33,661 bases of DNA, taken from Pirellulaceae bacterium (GTDB lineage: Bacteria; Planctomycetota; Planctomycetia; Pirellulales; Pirellulaceae). The stretch spans positions 1 through 33,661 of the forward strand of contig JAGFJK010000011.1 of NCBI GenBank assembly GCA_024102795.1. The letters run 5' to 3'. Position numbers and translations under genes: made by a program. How positions within the stretch are numbered: position 1 is the stretch's first letter; the number at the start of each line of letters is the position of its first letter. The notes beneath the pieces are model-generated. The model was not told the DNA's origin. It worked only from the letters and a program-made list of their open reading frames with translations, and searched no databases. Of the stretch, positions 16,001 to 25,328 are shown piece after piece.

Positions 16001-19000
16001 TTAGCTGCCGCCGGCCTCGTTCATCCATGAATACAGCTCGTTGGCCAATGTTCGCAGCCAGGCTTCGTCCGCGCTCATCAGGCCGTCTCCGTTGCTGTCG
16101 TAAACGTAGGAGAAGCCGGCGATGTTGTCGGGCCTGTCGGTCAGCTCGTTGGTGGCCAGCAGCAACTGCATGATGGTGCGATCAGCGTGGTCCTGGGTGT
16201 TGAAGGCGGCTCCCCGCTGGCCCACGTTGACCAGCCGAGTGCCGATGCCTGTGTCGCTGACTTGGAAACCGAATCCCGCGGCCACTTCGCCGGCCAGATG
16301 CCGATTGGTAAACCAGGTGGCCAGGGCGACCGCCATGAACTGGGCATCCACGTTGGCCGGTCCCGCGGGATTCTTGACTCTCTTTTTGAAGACCTGCTCG
16401 CGGTAGAACCTGGCCACCGCGGCGCCGTCGGCGCCTGCCAACTGGTTACCAAACACGTTGCCGAAGTTCGAGGTGAGCCAGCCGGCCAGGGCGGAGCCTC
16501 CCGCCGTGATCAGTTGCTGGCCATGTTTGTTCTGCCAGAATCCGATACCCGCCGTGTCGCCGCTGGTAAGCTCCTGTCCCAGTTCGGCGAAGATATAGTC
16601 GTGGGCGTCGGTGCGGGCCAGCGTCAGTTGGATCGTGTCGTTGCCGACGATGGTTCCACCCAGCGACCCAGGCTGCTCGTCCCCGTCCGCGACGCCGCTG
16701 GGCTGCACCTCGCGCAGCCGATAAGTACCCGGATCGACGTCTTCGATCAGGTAGAACCCTCCGTCGCCGGTCTGGCCGCTGGCCACGACCTTGCCGTCGG
16801 CGTCCAGCAGTTGAACGGTGACGAAGTCGATTCCCATTTCGTTGGCGGCGTACCAGCCGTCGCGGTCGGTGTCGATGAACACGGTGCCGGTGATCGAGGC
16901 CTGGTTGAGCAACTGGATGATGACGCTGGTCGAGTCGGACGCGCCGTCGTCGTCGGTGACGCTCAACTGCAGCGTGAAGCTGGAGGTCGTTTCGTAGTCC
17001 AACTGAGTTGGATCGGCCACACGGATCGCGCCGCTGGCGGCGTCGATGGCGAAGGCCGTGGCGCCGGAGCCGCCCGTGATGGCGTAGGACAGCGTGTCGT
17101 TGCCTGGGTCACCGGCCGAGACGTTTCCAGCTAACGTGCCCTGGATGGAGTTTTCGACCACGTCGAAGCTGGCGTCACGGGACGCGGAGTCAAAGCTGGG
17201 GGCGACGTTATAGACCCGCACCGCAATGAACTCGGTGGTCAAACCGCCGTCACCGTCGGTGACCGTCAGACGCACGGAGTAGTCGCCATTGTCAGAGTAG
17301 GTATGGGACACATCGGTCAACTCGACTCCCGACACTGGCTGGCTGCCGTCGCCGAAGTCCCAGGTGTAGGTGAGCGGGTCCGCATCGCCCGCCACGTCGG
17401 TGGCCGACGCGGCGAACGACAGCGTCCCCGATTCATCGCCTTCCGCCTGCTCGGTATTCGCAGTGATGATCGGCGAGACGTTGCGCACCGTCACGGAACG
17501 CTGGCCGGCCACGTGAGTTCCATCCTCGTCGACCAACGACACGGTGATGGTTGGAATGGCGGGCCCGTCGGGATACGAGTGAGTCACGGCGCCGCCGGTT
17601 GAATAGGTCTGGATGTGACCGTCGCCCCAGTCGACCAGCCACTGCGCCACGGTGTCGGCGCCGGGGTCGCCGATGGTGCCCAGCGTCAGTACATAAGGCG
17701 AGGTTTCGTCCACGCTGGGCAGACCGACCAGTTCAATCGTCGGGCCAACATTGGCCACAACCAGTTGGAACTCGCGGGCGTCCTGTCCGCCATCCTCGTC
17801 GGCGACGGTTACTCGAACCGTGTACGTCCCGTTATCCGCATAGACATGCCGCGTCGCGGACAGGCCCGCGGCGGACACGACCGCCGAACCATCGCCAAAG
17901 TCCCAACTGTAGGTCAACGTGTCAGCGTTGCCGGCCGGGTCGCTGGCCGCGACTGAGAAGCTCACGTCGTCACCTTCGACCGGATCAACCGGCGGACTGA
18001 TCGCGGCGATGGTCGGCGGCACGTTGACCACGTTCACGGTCAGGGTATCCGCATCAGCGTACAATCCGTCCTCGTCCGCCAGAGTGACGCGAATCGTATG
18101 GCTGGCGGCACCGTCGGCGAACGTGTGAGTCACCACGCCATTGGCCGCGTATGTGTCGTTCGATCCGTCGCCCCAGTCCACGAAGTACTGGCTGACGGTG
18201 TCGGCTCCGGGATCCGTCACGGCCCCCAGCGTCAGCGCGTAACTGGCTCCTTCGTGGGTCTCGGCGGCTCCCGACAACGAAATCGTGGGAACCGCGTTCA
18301 GCACTTCGATCAGCAGCGACGCCGAGTCGGTGCCGCCGTCGCCGTCGTCCACGGTCACGGTCAGCAGATAGAAGCCGTCGTCGGCGTAGGCGTGCGACAC
18401 GTCCTGCAACCCTAGCCCGCTTTGCACGGCAGTTCCATCGCCGAAGTCCCACGAGTAGGTCAGCATGTCGTTCGCCACATCCCGACCAGCCGCGTGGAAG
18501 TCAAACAGGCTGCCTTCGGTTCCCTGCGGGTCGCCGGACAGTTCGATCAATTCCGGCGGCAGGTTCAACACCGTAACGGGCAGCCGGGCCACGTCCACGT
18601 GCGTTCCATCCTCATCCACCACGGACAGACGGATCTGGTGCGACGCAAGCCCGTCAGCGTAAATGTGCTGCGTATCATCCGGGCTTTGCAGCACGTCCTG
18701 CCGCCCGTCGCCCCAGTCCACGATCCACTGGCTGACCGTATCCGGACCGGGGTCAAAGATCGGACCGAACGACAGGGTGTATGGCAGTCCCTCGAAGGCA
18801 TTCGGCGCGCCGGAGAGTACGGTGACCGGCACGATATTGCCAATCGAGACAGCCAGCGTCGACGTGGCTCCGCCTCCATCCTCATCCGTGACGCTGAGAG
18901 TGACCGTGTAGTCACCGTTGTCGGCAAACGTATGCCTGACTTCGGACAAGTTGATGCCGCGAACGGCGGGCGTGCCGTCGCCAAAGTCCCACTCGTAAGT

Positions 19001-22000
19001 GAGCAGATCGTACGGCCCGGCCGGATCGCTTACCGACGAACTGAGAGTTACGACCTGGCCTTCGAACTTGGGCGTGTCGAAGGCCAGCGACGCGATCCGC
19101 GGATCGTCATTGGCCACCGCGACGGCGTGCTGAGCGACATGGCGATGGAGACCATCCTCGTCGACCAGCGTAACACGAATCGTGTGGCTGGAGGGGCCGT
19201 CCGCGTAGGCGTGCGTCACCGCGCCGCCCGCGCCGTAAGTGTCCGAGCGGCCGTCGCCCCAGTCCACGACCCACTGCGTGACCGTGTCGTTACCGGCGTC
19301 GGCAATCGCTCCCAGCGTCAATTCGAACGGTGCCCCCTCGGTTGCCCGCGACAGGCCCGAGATGGAGATCGTGGGAACGTCATTCGAAATCAGCACGGGA
19401 TACCCCCGGACGTCCGTCGCGCCGTCCTCGTCGGAGACCGTCAAGGACACGAAGTAGCTGCCGTTATCGGCGAAAGCATGAGTGACGCTACGCAGGTCCA
19501 CTCCGCTGCGCGTCGTGCCGTCGCCAAAGTCCCAGTGGTAGGTCAGTGTGTCGGCTCCTGAGTCGGTCGCGGCGGCGACATAATCCAGTGTTTCACCTTC
19601 CGTCCCGGTCGCATCGCCATCCAGGCTGGTGATGCGAGGAGCCGCATTCAGAGTGCTGACCGGCAGAGTTCCAATCGTGGTCGTGCCGCCCGCCAGTTTT
19701 TCGACATCCACCCGGACGGTTCGTTCGGCGGGGCCATCGAGATAAGTGTGCGTGAGCGGGCCGTCCGTTGGCGACGAGCTGGATGTGCCATCGCCCCAGT
19801 CCACGATCCAGTTGCTGATGGCGGCGGCCGCTTCCGGAGTAAAGGCCGAGAGCGTCAAGGTGTATGGCAAACCCTCGACGGCGGCAGCCCCGCCGCTGAT
19901 GCTTGCCGCCGTGCTCAGGTCGGCCACCACCACGGTCAGACTCTGTGTAACCCTACCACCGTCGCCGTCGTCTACGAGCAGCGTGACCGCGTATGTTCCC
20001 TCGTCGGCGAAGACATGGTTGACCGTGGCCAGGTCCACTCCGGCCGCGGGGAGCGAGTTGTCCCCGAAATCCCAGGCGTAGGTTAGCACGTCGTCGCCCG
20101 GATCGGTCACGTTGGCCCGCAATGTCAGGCCGCTGCCTTCGATGGCCAGCCCCTCGCTCCATAGACGTTCGACCGTTGGCGCCACATTGACTACCGGGAC
20201 CACGATCGTTTGCGCGGCAACCCCACCGTCGTCGTCCGTCAAGGCGACTTGCAACGTGTAGTTGCCTTCATCCCGGTAGACATGGTGTCCCTGCACGGAT
20301 CCGCCGCCGAGCCCCTGGACGATACTGGCGATTGACGATTCGTTGTCGCCCCAATCGATCGTGGCCGAGTGGGTATCGAGCTGGCCGCGATCGGTAAACG
20401 AAGCGGGGGGCAACTGGAAGTCCGAGCCTTCGTTGACCGAGGAGGGCAAGGCCAGGGCCAGTTGCGGCAACTCGTTCAGCAGCGTGATCACGCGGCTCGT
20501 GCTGGTCGAACCACCGTCGTCGTCGTACACCGTGACGCTGACCGTGTAGGGATCGGCGGGCGACCCCGAAGGATTATCGTCCAGGTACTGGTGGCTGGCC
20601 GCGAAGCCGTACTGGCCGAACGGCACCGACAACTCGTCGCTGGAGTTGTCCCCCCAATCCACGACGACGCGATGCGTGTCGCTGGAGCCGAAATCGGTGA
20701 ACGAGCCGCTGAGCGAAACCACCTCGTCTTCGTGCGCCGATTCAGGCAGCGAAACGGCCAGGTTGCCGGGCTCGGCATTGTGCACGCGGACCACCAGGCT
20801 GGCCACGTCGTACGTGAAGGTGGTGGTGGTCTGGAAGGGGACGGTACCCGCTGCGATGTCGTGGTCGTGGTCCAGCGCGTCGGAGGAACCCACGCCCGGC
20901 TGTGGCAGCAGGACCGATTCGGGTTGCAGGAAGAGCTGGCGCAGGTCCGCTTCCGCGATGAAGTCCTGTTCCACTTCCTGGAATTCGAGCGTGTGGCTGT
21001 GGGTCTCGGTGGCCCGCTCGCCGGAGGTGACCACCGTCTCGAACAGGAAGGGCGGGACTGCCAGGCTGAGCGAATGATCGTGCTCGACGCTGCTCACGTC
21101 GACAGCGGAGGTTCGAGCGGGCGCGGCATCCAAGGTCACGTCCGCACGGGTCAGCGTGCCCAGTGAAGCGTCAAACTTAGGCAGCGCATACGCATTGTAG
21201 TTGCTGCGGTAAACAGGGGATGTTGTCCAGGTTGTCGCGGGGCCCAGGTCTGTGATGCTGAGCGCTACGTTGTCAATGTACCCGTCGTTGCGGCTGCCGC
21301 TCGATACTCGCACGAATTCCAGATTGAATTCAACGGTCCGAGCGCCGCTGGGGATCGTGCCCGACGTGCTTCGAGGGAGCAGCTTAGTAGCATTGCCACG
21401 CTCCGACGCCGAGGGGCCTGTTAGCGTGGTGGAGCCGACGATTTGGTGCGACCCATTGAACCAGATCAGCACGATTCTCGAATAGTCGCTCTGGCTTCCC
21501 CAACCACCCATGTACGCCGAAAGATCGGCTTGAGCCCGGCCTTCATCGATGGGCGTCCACATCGAACTGGGGATGGGACGCTCCTGGTAGAGAACCGAGT
21601 GGCCCTCAAGGCCGCCGTAGAAGAAATAGCTGCCGCAAGAACAGCCTGATGGACTATCGGGAAAGTGAACGCCGCGGCTATCGTTGGAACCGTAGGCGGC
21701 CGTGTCCGGGTCGCCGCGGTGCGTGATCCAGGATCCGTTGGTACTGCCGGCGCCGGAACTGGGGAGGGATACACTCGTCGCCGGTACGGTGTTTCGCAAA
21801 TAGCTGAACGTCGTCGTCGTCGAGAACAGGACCCGATTGTCGTTGGAGCCGTCGAAGGTACCGATTTCATGATCATGATCGTACTCGGACGGCAACACGG
21901 GGTCGTTGGCATAGGGCGTGATGGCCGAGTCGTCCACCGTGGTTCGCGGCGACATGTCAAATGAAACGTCGCCAGACTGCCGGAAATACGTCGTCAGTTC

Positions 22001-24448
22001 GTCGCCGGTGAAGGACATCGACTGCGGACTGATGTCAAACGTGTGGTAATGGCTGCTGCCCACCGATACGGCGGTTGTCCGGGCGAGCGGCGGATCGAAA
22101 GGACCGTTCTTGGGGTAATCGATCGAGTGCCGATGGTTGAGGAGCTGGGCCACCTCTTCGGTGGTGGTGACCGCTCCGGGATCGACCAGCACATGCGCCG
22201 CCTGCAGCCGGCCGCTGACGCCGGCGGGCAGGCTGGAGTAGAACTCGGGCAACTCGATCGCGCCGGTGCGGTCGGTAACCACGCTCAGCGTTCGAGAAGT
22301 GGGCGGGTTCACGGCGCCATCGTCGTCGGTCAGTTGCACGCTCAGCACATACTCATCGACTGGCGTTTCGCTGGGCCGGTCGTCGGCGTAAAAGTGCGTG
22401 GCGGTAAACGTGCGGGCCACCGGGTCGACAGCGGCAAGCGAACTGGTGCCGTCGCCCCAGGATACCAGCACCTGGTGCGTATCGACCGGGCTGGGATCGC
22501 TGTAACGGCCCGTAACCGTCAGCTCACTGTTCTCGCTGATATCGGGCTGGCTGTGAATCGACTCGATGTGCGGCGCGCCATTGCGCACGGTCACGTTGGC
22601 GCTGGCCGTAGCCGTGGCATGAAAGATGTCAGTTGCCTGGACCTGGACCGTGTACGTGCCATCGTCCGCGATGCCCGCGGCTACCCACTGATCCCAGCTC
22701 ACGACAGGATTGGCGCCGGACGCGTCGTCGAACTGCCCGTCGCCGTCCAGGTCCCAGGCGTAGACCAGTTGTTCCGTGTCGCCGGGATCGACATCGCTGC
22801 CGACGCCGCGCAGTTGCAGCAGGCGGCCTTCTTCCATCAGGTAGGGCCCGCCGGCGAATACGGTCGGCGGATCGTTGGTCACGGTCAGGTAGGCATTCGA
22901 CGTGTTGTCTAACTGGTCATCGACCCAGCCATCGGTGTCGCCGTCGATGGCGGTCAGCTCGACGCGAAAGGTCCCCAGCCCGTAGGTGTCCAGGTTCAAG
23001 CGATCCGTGGCGCTGACCTGCACGGTGTCGAGCAATTGCTCGCCGCGCCACAGGCGCGCCGTGGCCTGGTCGACGCCGGAGTAATCAGTCACGTTCCAGT
23101 GGACGTCGTTGGCCAGGCCGTGGCTCTCGCTGTACAGAGTGCCCAACAGAGGCTGTCCAGTGGTGGTGAGGAAATCGATCCGCGGGGGGTGCTCGTCGTC
23201 GTCCCTGATGGTCACACTGCGTTTGGCGACGAGTGGATCGTTGCGCAAGTCATCTCCCGGCCAGTCCTGGTCGGCGTCCCAGGCTTCGACTTCCAAGACG
23301 AATGTCCCGGTGCCACACGCCGCGAGATCCACGCTGCCGCTCAGAACCGGACTGTTCACCGGCAGCAGGTTGGACACGCGGCAGGGACCAGTTATCGTGA
23401 CCTTGTTGCTGGATATCCCGGACGCGTCCGTCACGTTCCAACCGAACGAGCGGGGTTTGGAATCCAGGATGGTCCCCCACGGCCCGCTGATGCCCGGCGC
23501 GGGTCGAATATCATCGTCGTCCTTGACTTGAAACAGGTATGATTCGGTCAGGGTCTTGGGCCCGGTCGGATAGTCCGTGATGGCCTTGATTTCCAGTTCG
23601 TAGATTCCCTCTCCTGACGCGTCGAAGTTGTGCGCGCCAGTCGCCCGAACCAGCTCGCGGTGTCCGAGAAACCCGTCCGGGTCGTCGTGGTGGACTTGGA
23701 CACCGTCCTTCGACAGGGTCACCTCCACCGCCTCCAGACGACCCTCCACGGCCCACGAAAACGCTTGCGACTCGTTGTCGTACTCTACGTCGCCATCCGA
23801 CACTCCAGTCACGGTGATCGTCGGATTGGGCCACAGGTTCTTCCAGACGGCCGAGTGGTGATCGTCAGCGAAGGCCTCGGCCTCCTCCTCCAGGTCGTTT
23901 CCGTTGTATCTGAATCCCGCCAGACACCAGCCCTTGAAGTAGTGGTAGCCGAAGTTCGAAAGGGAACTGGAGTAGCGTTCGAACTGCAAGACGTGCATCA
24001 GTTCGTGGAGCAACAGTTCGGAGCGACCCGAGTCATAAACATGGGTGCCCGGTCCACCCTCAAGATAGACGTGGTAGCCGAACGTCTGCCCGGCGGCGCT
24101 GCCGAGGTCCTTCCCGCCAAGCACGTCCGTGTCGGTCAGCGTCGCGTTCCAATGCACGACCACCCGGTCCAGGGTGTCAGCGATGTTCGGGTAGTGCCCA
24201 ATCAGTGCGTCGCGGACCGCGTCCTTGTAGACTTCCGGCAACGGGGCGCCTGATGGTGACAGGTCGCGCGTCCGAGTGGCGGCCGCCTGATACACCGACC
24301 GCCCCTGCTCGCCCACTACCTCGCACGAAAGCTGCCCCAGAAAGCCGCCGAACACCATCAGCCGCCGCTCCTCCAATGCCTCCAGACTCAGGTGGCGGCC
24401 GCGGTGCCTGGCATGTTGGACGGACGAACGGCGAGACACCTTCTTCAT
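16001..24448 (-). CDS. Giant exported multi-PKD surface protein with metallopeptidase-like head (2815 aa)
   Basis: The start ATG at 24448 (MKKVSRRSS) has GGAG about 8 bases upstream; the in-frame ATG 17 codons earlier lacks this. Residues ~20-33 (LSLEALEERRLMVF) match the LEPR-XLL-type N-terminus of giant planctomycete surface proteins. Residues ~60-205 carry HELMH (H148-H152) followed by EEEAEAFAD, a DUF4157-like zinc-peptidase pattern. Next come bacterial Ig/PKD-like modules, a duplicated HxH-rich segment around a jelly-roll-like domain (~735-1220), and about 15 PKD domains (WDFGDG or VDWGDG), the last 11 alternating in type. Then a cadherin-like domain (~2428-2512), an SdrD-B-like domain (TGTVFIDTDRDG, then DPGTYRLREVQ) and a C-terminal region with GFWQNKHGQQL and an EF-hand-like DSNGDGLMSADE. 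It probably acts in adhesion, matrix formation or prey/substrate contact at the cell surface; whether the peptidase is active is unknown. Confidence 0.93.
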   Translation of the reverse strand: MKKVSRRSSVQHARHRGRHLSLEALEERRLMVFGGFLGQLSCEVVGEQGRSVYQAAATRTRDLSPSGAPLPEVYKDAVRDALIGHYPNIADTLDRVVVHWNATLTDTDVLGGKDLGSAAGQTFGYHVYLEGGPGTHVYDSGRSELLLHELMHVLQFERYSSSLSNFGYHYFKGWCLAGFRYNGNDLEEEAEAFADDHHSAVWKNLWPNPTITVTGVSDGDVEYDNESQAFSWAVEGRLEAVEVTLSKDGVQVHHDDPDGFLGHRELVRATGAHNFDASGEGIYELEIKAITDYPTGPKTLTESYLFQVKDDDDIRPAPGISGPWGTILDSKPRSFGWNVTDASGISSNKVTITGPCRVSNLLPVNSPVLSGSVDLAACGTGTFVLEVEAWDADQDWPGDDLRNDPLVAKRSVTIRDDDEHPPRIDFLTTTGQPLLGTLYSESHGLANDVHWNVTDYSGVDQATARLWRGEQLLDTVQVSATDRLNLDTYGLGTFRVELTAIDGDTDGWVDDQLDNTSNAYLTVTNDPPTVFAGGPYLMEEGRLLQLRGVGSDVDPGDTEQLVYAWDLDGDGQFDDASGANPVVSWDQWVAAGIADDGTYTVQVQATDIFHATATASANVTVRNGAPHIESIHSQPDISENSELTVTGRYSDPSPVDTHQVLVSWGDGTSSLAAVDPVARTFTATHFYADDRPSETPVDEYVLSVQLTDDDGAVNPPTSRTLSVVTDRTGAIELPEFYSSLPAGVSGRLQAAHVLVDPGAVTTTEEVAQLLNHRHSIDYPKNGPFDPPLARTTAVSVGSSHYHTFDISPQSMSFTGDELTTYFRQSGDVSFDMSPRTTVDDSAITPYANDPVLPSEYDHDHEIGTFDGSNDNRVLFSTTTTFSYLRNTVPATSVSLPSSGAGSTNGSWITHRGDPDTAAYGSNDSRGVHFPDSPSGCSCGSYFFYGGLEGHSVLYQERPIPSSMWTPIDEGRAQADLSAYMGGWGSQSDYSRIVLIWFNGSHQIVGSTTLTGPSASERGNATKLLPRSTSGTIPSGARTVEFNLEFVRVSSGSRNDGYIDNVALSITDLGPATTWTTSPVYRSNYNAYALPKFDASLGTLTRADVTLDAAPARTSAVDVSSVEHDHSLSLAVPPFLFETVVTSGERATETHSHTLEFQEVEQDFIAEADLRQLFLQPESVLLPQPGVGSSDALDHDHDIAAGTVPFQTTTTFTYDVASLVVRVHNAEPGNLAVSLPESAHEDEVVSLSGSFTDFGSSDTHRVVVDWGDNSSDELSVPFGQYGFAASHQYLDDNPSGSPADPYTVSVTVYDDDGGSTSTSRVITLLNELPQLALALPSSVNEGSDFQLPPASFTDRGQLDTHSATIDWGDNESSIASIVQGLGGGSVQGHHVYRDEGNYTLQVALTDDDGGVAAQTIVVPVVNVAPTVERLWSEGLAIEGSGLTLRANVTDPGDDVLTYAWDFGDNSLPAAGVDLATVNHVFADEGTYAVTLLVDDGDGGRVTQSLTVVVADLSTAASISGGAAAVEGLPYTLTLSAFTPEAAAAISNWIVDWGDGTSSSSPTDGPLTHTYLDGPAERTVRVDVEKLAGGTTTIGTLPVSTLNAAPRITSLDGDATGTEGETLDYVAAATDSGADTLTYHWDFGDGTTRSGVDLRSVTHAFADNGSYFVSLTVSDEDGATDVRGYPVLISNDVPTISISGLSRATEGAPFELTLGAIADAGNDTVTQWVVDWGDGRSDTYGAGGAVTHAYADGPSSHTIRVTLVDEDGLHRHVAQHAVAVANDDPRIASLAFDTPKFEGQVVTLSSSVSDPAGPYDLLTYEWDFGDGTPAVRGINLSEVRHTFADNGDYTVTLSVTDEDGGGATSTLAVSIGNIVPVTVLSGAPNAFEGLPYTLSFGPIFDPGPDTVSQWIVDWGDGRQDVLQSPDDTQHIYADGLASHQIRLSVVDEDGTHVDVARLPVTVLNLPPELIELSGDPQGTEGSLFDFHAAGRDVANDMLTYSWDFGDGTAVQSGLGLQDVSHAYADDGFYLLTVTVDDGDGGTDSASLLIEVLNAVPTISLSGAAETHEGASYALTLGAVTDPGADTVSQYFVDWGDGSNDTYAANGVVTHTFADGAASHTIRVTLADEDGLYADADTLTVNVVNVPPTIAAISPPVDPVEGDDVSFSVAASDPAGNADTLTYSWDFGDGSAVVSAAGLSATRHVYADNGTYTVRVTVADEDGGQDAREFQLVVANVGPTIELVGLPSVDETSPYVLTLGTIGDPGADTVAQWLVDWGDGHIQTYSTGGAVTHSYPDGPAIPTITVSLVDEDGTHVAGQRSVTVRNVSPIITANTEQAEGDESGTLSFAASATDVAGDADPLTYTWDFGDGSQPVSGVELTDVSHTYSDNGDYSVRLTVTDGDGGLTTEFIAVRVYNVAPSFDSASRDASFDVVENSIQGTLAGNVSAGDPGNDTLSYAITGGSGATAFAIDAASGAIRVADPTQLDYETTSSFTLQLSVTDDDGASDSTSVIIQLLNQASITGTVFIDTDRDGWYAANEMGIDFVTVQLLDADGKVVASGQTGDGGFYLIEDVDPGTYRLREVQPSGVADGDEQPGSLGGTIVGNDTIQLTLARTDAHDYIFAELGQELTSGDTAGIGFWQNKHGQQLITAGGSALAGWLTSNFGNVFGNQLAGADGAAVARFYREQVFKKRVKNPAGPANVDAQFMAVALATWFTNRHLAGEVAAGFGFQVSDTGIGTRLVNVGQRGAAFNTQDHADRTIMQLLLATNELTDRPDNIAGFSYVYDSNGDGLMSADEAWLRTLANELYSWMNEAGGS
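17220..20195 (-). repeat. Eleven PKD modules in strict A/B alternation (period ~270 bp, super-period ~540 bp)
   Basis: Type A has TYxWDFGDGS/T and type B has xQWxVDWGDG. From the protein N-terminal side the order is A-B-A-B-A-B-A-B-A-B-A. The WDFGD codons lie near 20060, 19519, 18977, 18437, 17891 and 17348, i.e. every 540-546 bp, and the VDWGD codons fall midway. The four PKD-like modules upstream (20345-22860) do not follow this order. This suggests growth by duplication of an A-B pair. Confidence 0.85.
20790..22260 (-). other. Duplicated HxH-rich module flanking a jelly-roll-like segment (within the giant protein)
   Basis: Copy 1 (about 22260-21800) has HRH (22127-22135), HYH (22043-22051) and HDH (21869-21877). 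Copy 2 (about 21210-20790) has HDH (21074-21082), HSH (20993-21001) and HDH (20861-20869). Both end with TTTTF(S/T)Y. Between them is a Ser/Gly-rich segment (GSYFFYGGLEGHSVLYQ to NDGYIDNVALSITDLG) resembling a carbohydrate-binding or anchor-type beta sandwich. The family is not recognised with confidence. Confidence 0.6.
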
Positions 24449-24722
24449 GTGTAGACTCCAGACGAGATGGGCATGGCGTGCGACAGACACTTCCTCCACA
24501 CCTCAATCGCCGGCCTGTGACACCCGTACCGTTAAGCTGGGACGACCGTGGGACCGCATCGCGGGACCGTGACGGGAAAATTTTTCCCGAAAAACAGTTC
24601 AAACTGGTGGCGTAGCTCACGCGACGACCACAGAATTACCGAATCGCAATCGCCGCCGTGAAGTGACCGGCAGGCCAACAACCACGACCCAAGCCAGCTT
24701 CAGGAGGGTGCCGAGCGCTCGT
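24449..24722. promoter_or_regulatory. Divergent control region with two palindromes (giant protein / ECF sigma factor)
   Basis: CGGGAAAA-T-TTTTCCCG (24573-24589) is a perfect 8+1+8 palindrome, and CAGTT-CA-AACTG (24595-24606) a second one 5 bp later. GGGACCG occurs twice, 13 bp apart (24550-24556 and 24563-24569). This AT-rich island lies between divergently transcribed genes, where a shared operator or autoregulated promoter would be expected. No standard -35/-10 pair was identified. Confidence 0.5.
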
Positions 24723-25328
24723 ATGCCACACTCGAACTCCCGGACGCTCGACCACCCCACCTCCAGCACGCTGCTGAGCAAGGTCAAACTGCGGCAGAAT
24801 GACGCCTGGGGGCGGATGGTGCGGGAATATGGTCCGCTGATCTACAACCACGCCCGCCAGTTGGGATTAACGCCAGACGAAGCCGGAGACCTGACCCAGG
24901 AAGTGCTGGCCGCCGTGCTGACCTCGATCGGGCGGTTTGAACGCAAGCGGGACCAGGACAGCTTCCGCGGCTGGCTCAAGGGGGTGACCCGCAACAAGGT
25001 GCGGGACTTTTTTCGCCGACAAAGCAAACGGGTCGCCCGCGCCGTGGGCGGTAGCCACGCACTGCGGCAACTGGCTCTTGTGGGCGCCCCAGACCCGTCG
25101 ACGCTCGACAGTCGTCCCTCGGATGCCACCCTGCGGGTGCGCCGAGCCCTGACGCTGATCGAAGACGACTTTCAACCTCGGTCCTGGCAGGCCTTCTGGA
25201 GGACCGCGATCGAAAACCAGGACGCGACTTGCGTGGCGGCCCAACTCGGCATGAGACCGGCCGCCGTGCGGAAAGCCAAGTCGCGGGTCATGGACCGGCT
25301 GCGGCAGGAATTGCAGTCCGGGGACTGA
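24723..25328 (+). CDS. ECF-type RNA polymerase sigma factor (about 201 aa)
   Basis: Start choice is uncertain: the ATG at 24723 is about 14 bases after AGGAGG, a GTG at 24708 is almost on top of it, and an in-frame GTG at 24663 would add 20 residues. Region sigma-2 reads YGPLIYNHARQLGLTPDEAGDLTQEVLAAVLTSIGRF (DLTQEVL is the usual core-binding helix), followed by SFRGWLKGVTRNKVRDFFRRQ. Region sigma-4 reads FWRTAIENQDATCVAAQLGMRPAAVRKAKSRVMDRLRQEL, a helix-turn-helix. These are the hallmarks of the planctomycete-type ECF factors. No anti-sigma factor gene is adjacent. The gene diverges from the giant surface protein, whose promoter is a reasonable but unproven target. It is cytoplasmic. Confidence 0.9.
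   Translation: MPHSNSRTLDHPTSSTLLSKVKLRQNDAWGRMVREYGPLIYNHARQLGLTPDEAGDLTQEVLAAVLTSIGRFERKRDQDSFRGWLKGVTRNKVRDFFRRQSKRVARAVGGSHALRQLALVGAPDPSTLDSRPSDATLRVRRALTLIEDDFQPRSWQAFWRTAIENQDATCVAAQLGMRPAAVRKAKSRVMDRLRQELQSGD

Noticed and set aside
18422-19561. Long plus-strand frames antisense to the giant gene (also 16187-17134, 20369-21166, 22043-22912)
   Set aside because: They repeat with the PKD period, rich in Val/Arg/Gly from reversed GAC/GGC codons, and show no ribosome sites or family motifs.
17220-20195. CRISPR-like regular repeats
   Set aside because: The ~270-bp periodicity is protein-domain repetition in one reading frame, with diverged copies and no short identical repeats separated by spacers.
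24573-24589. Rho-independent terminator from the T-rich palindrome
   Set aside because: It lies between divergent start codons, where no transcript should end, so an operator or promoter element is the better reading.
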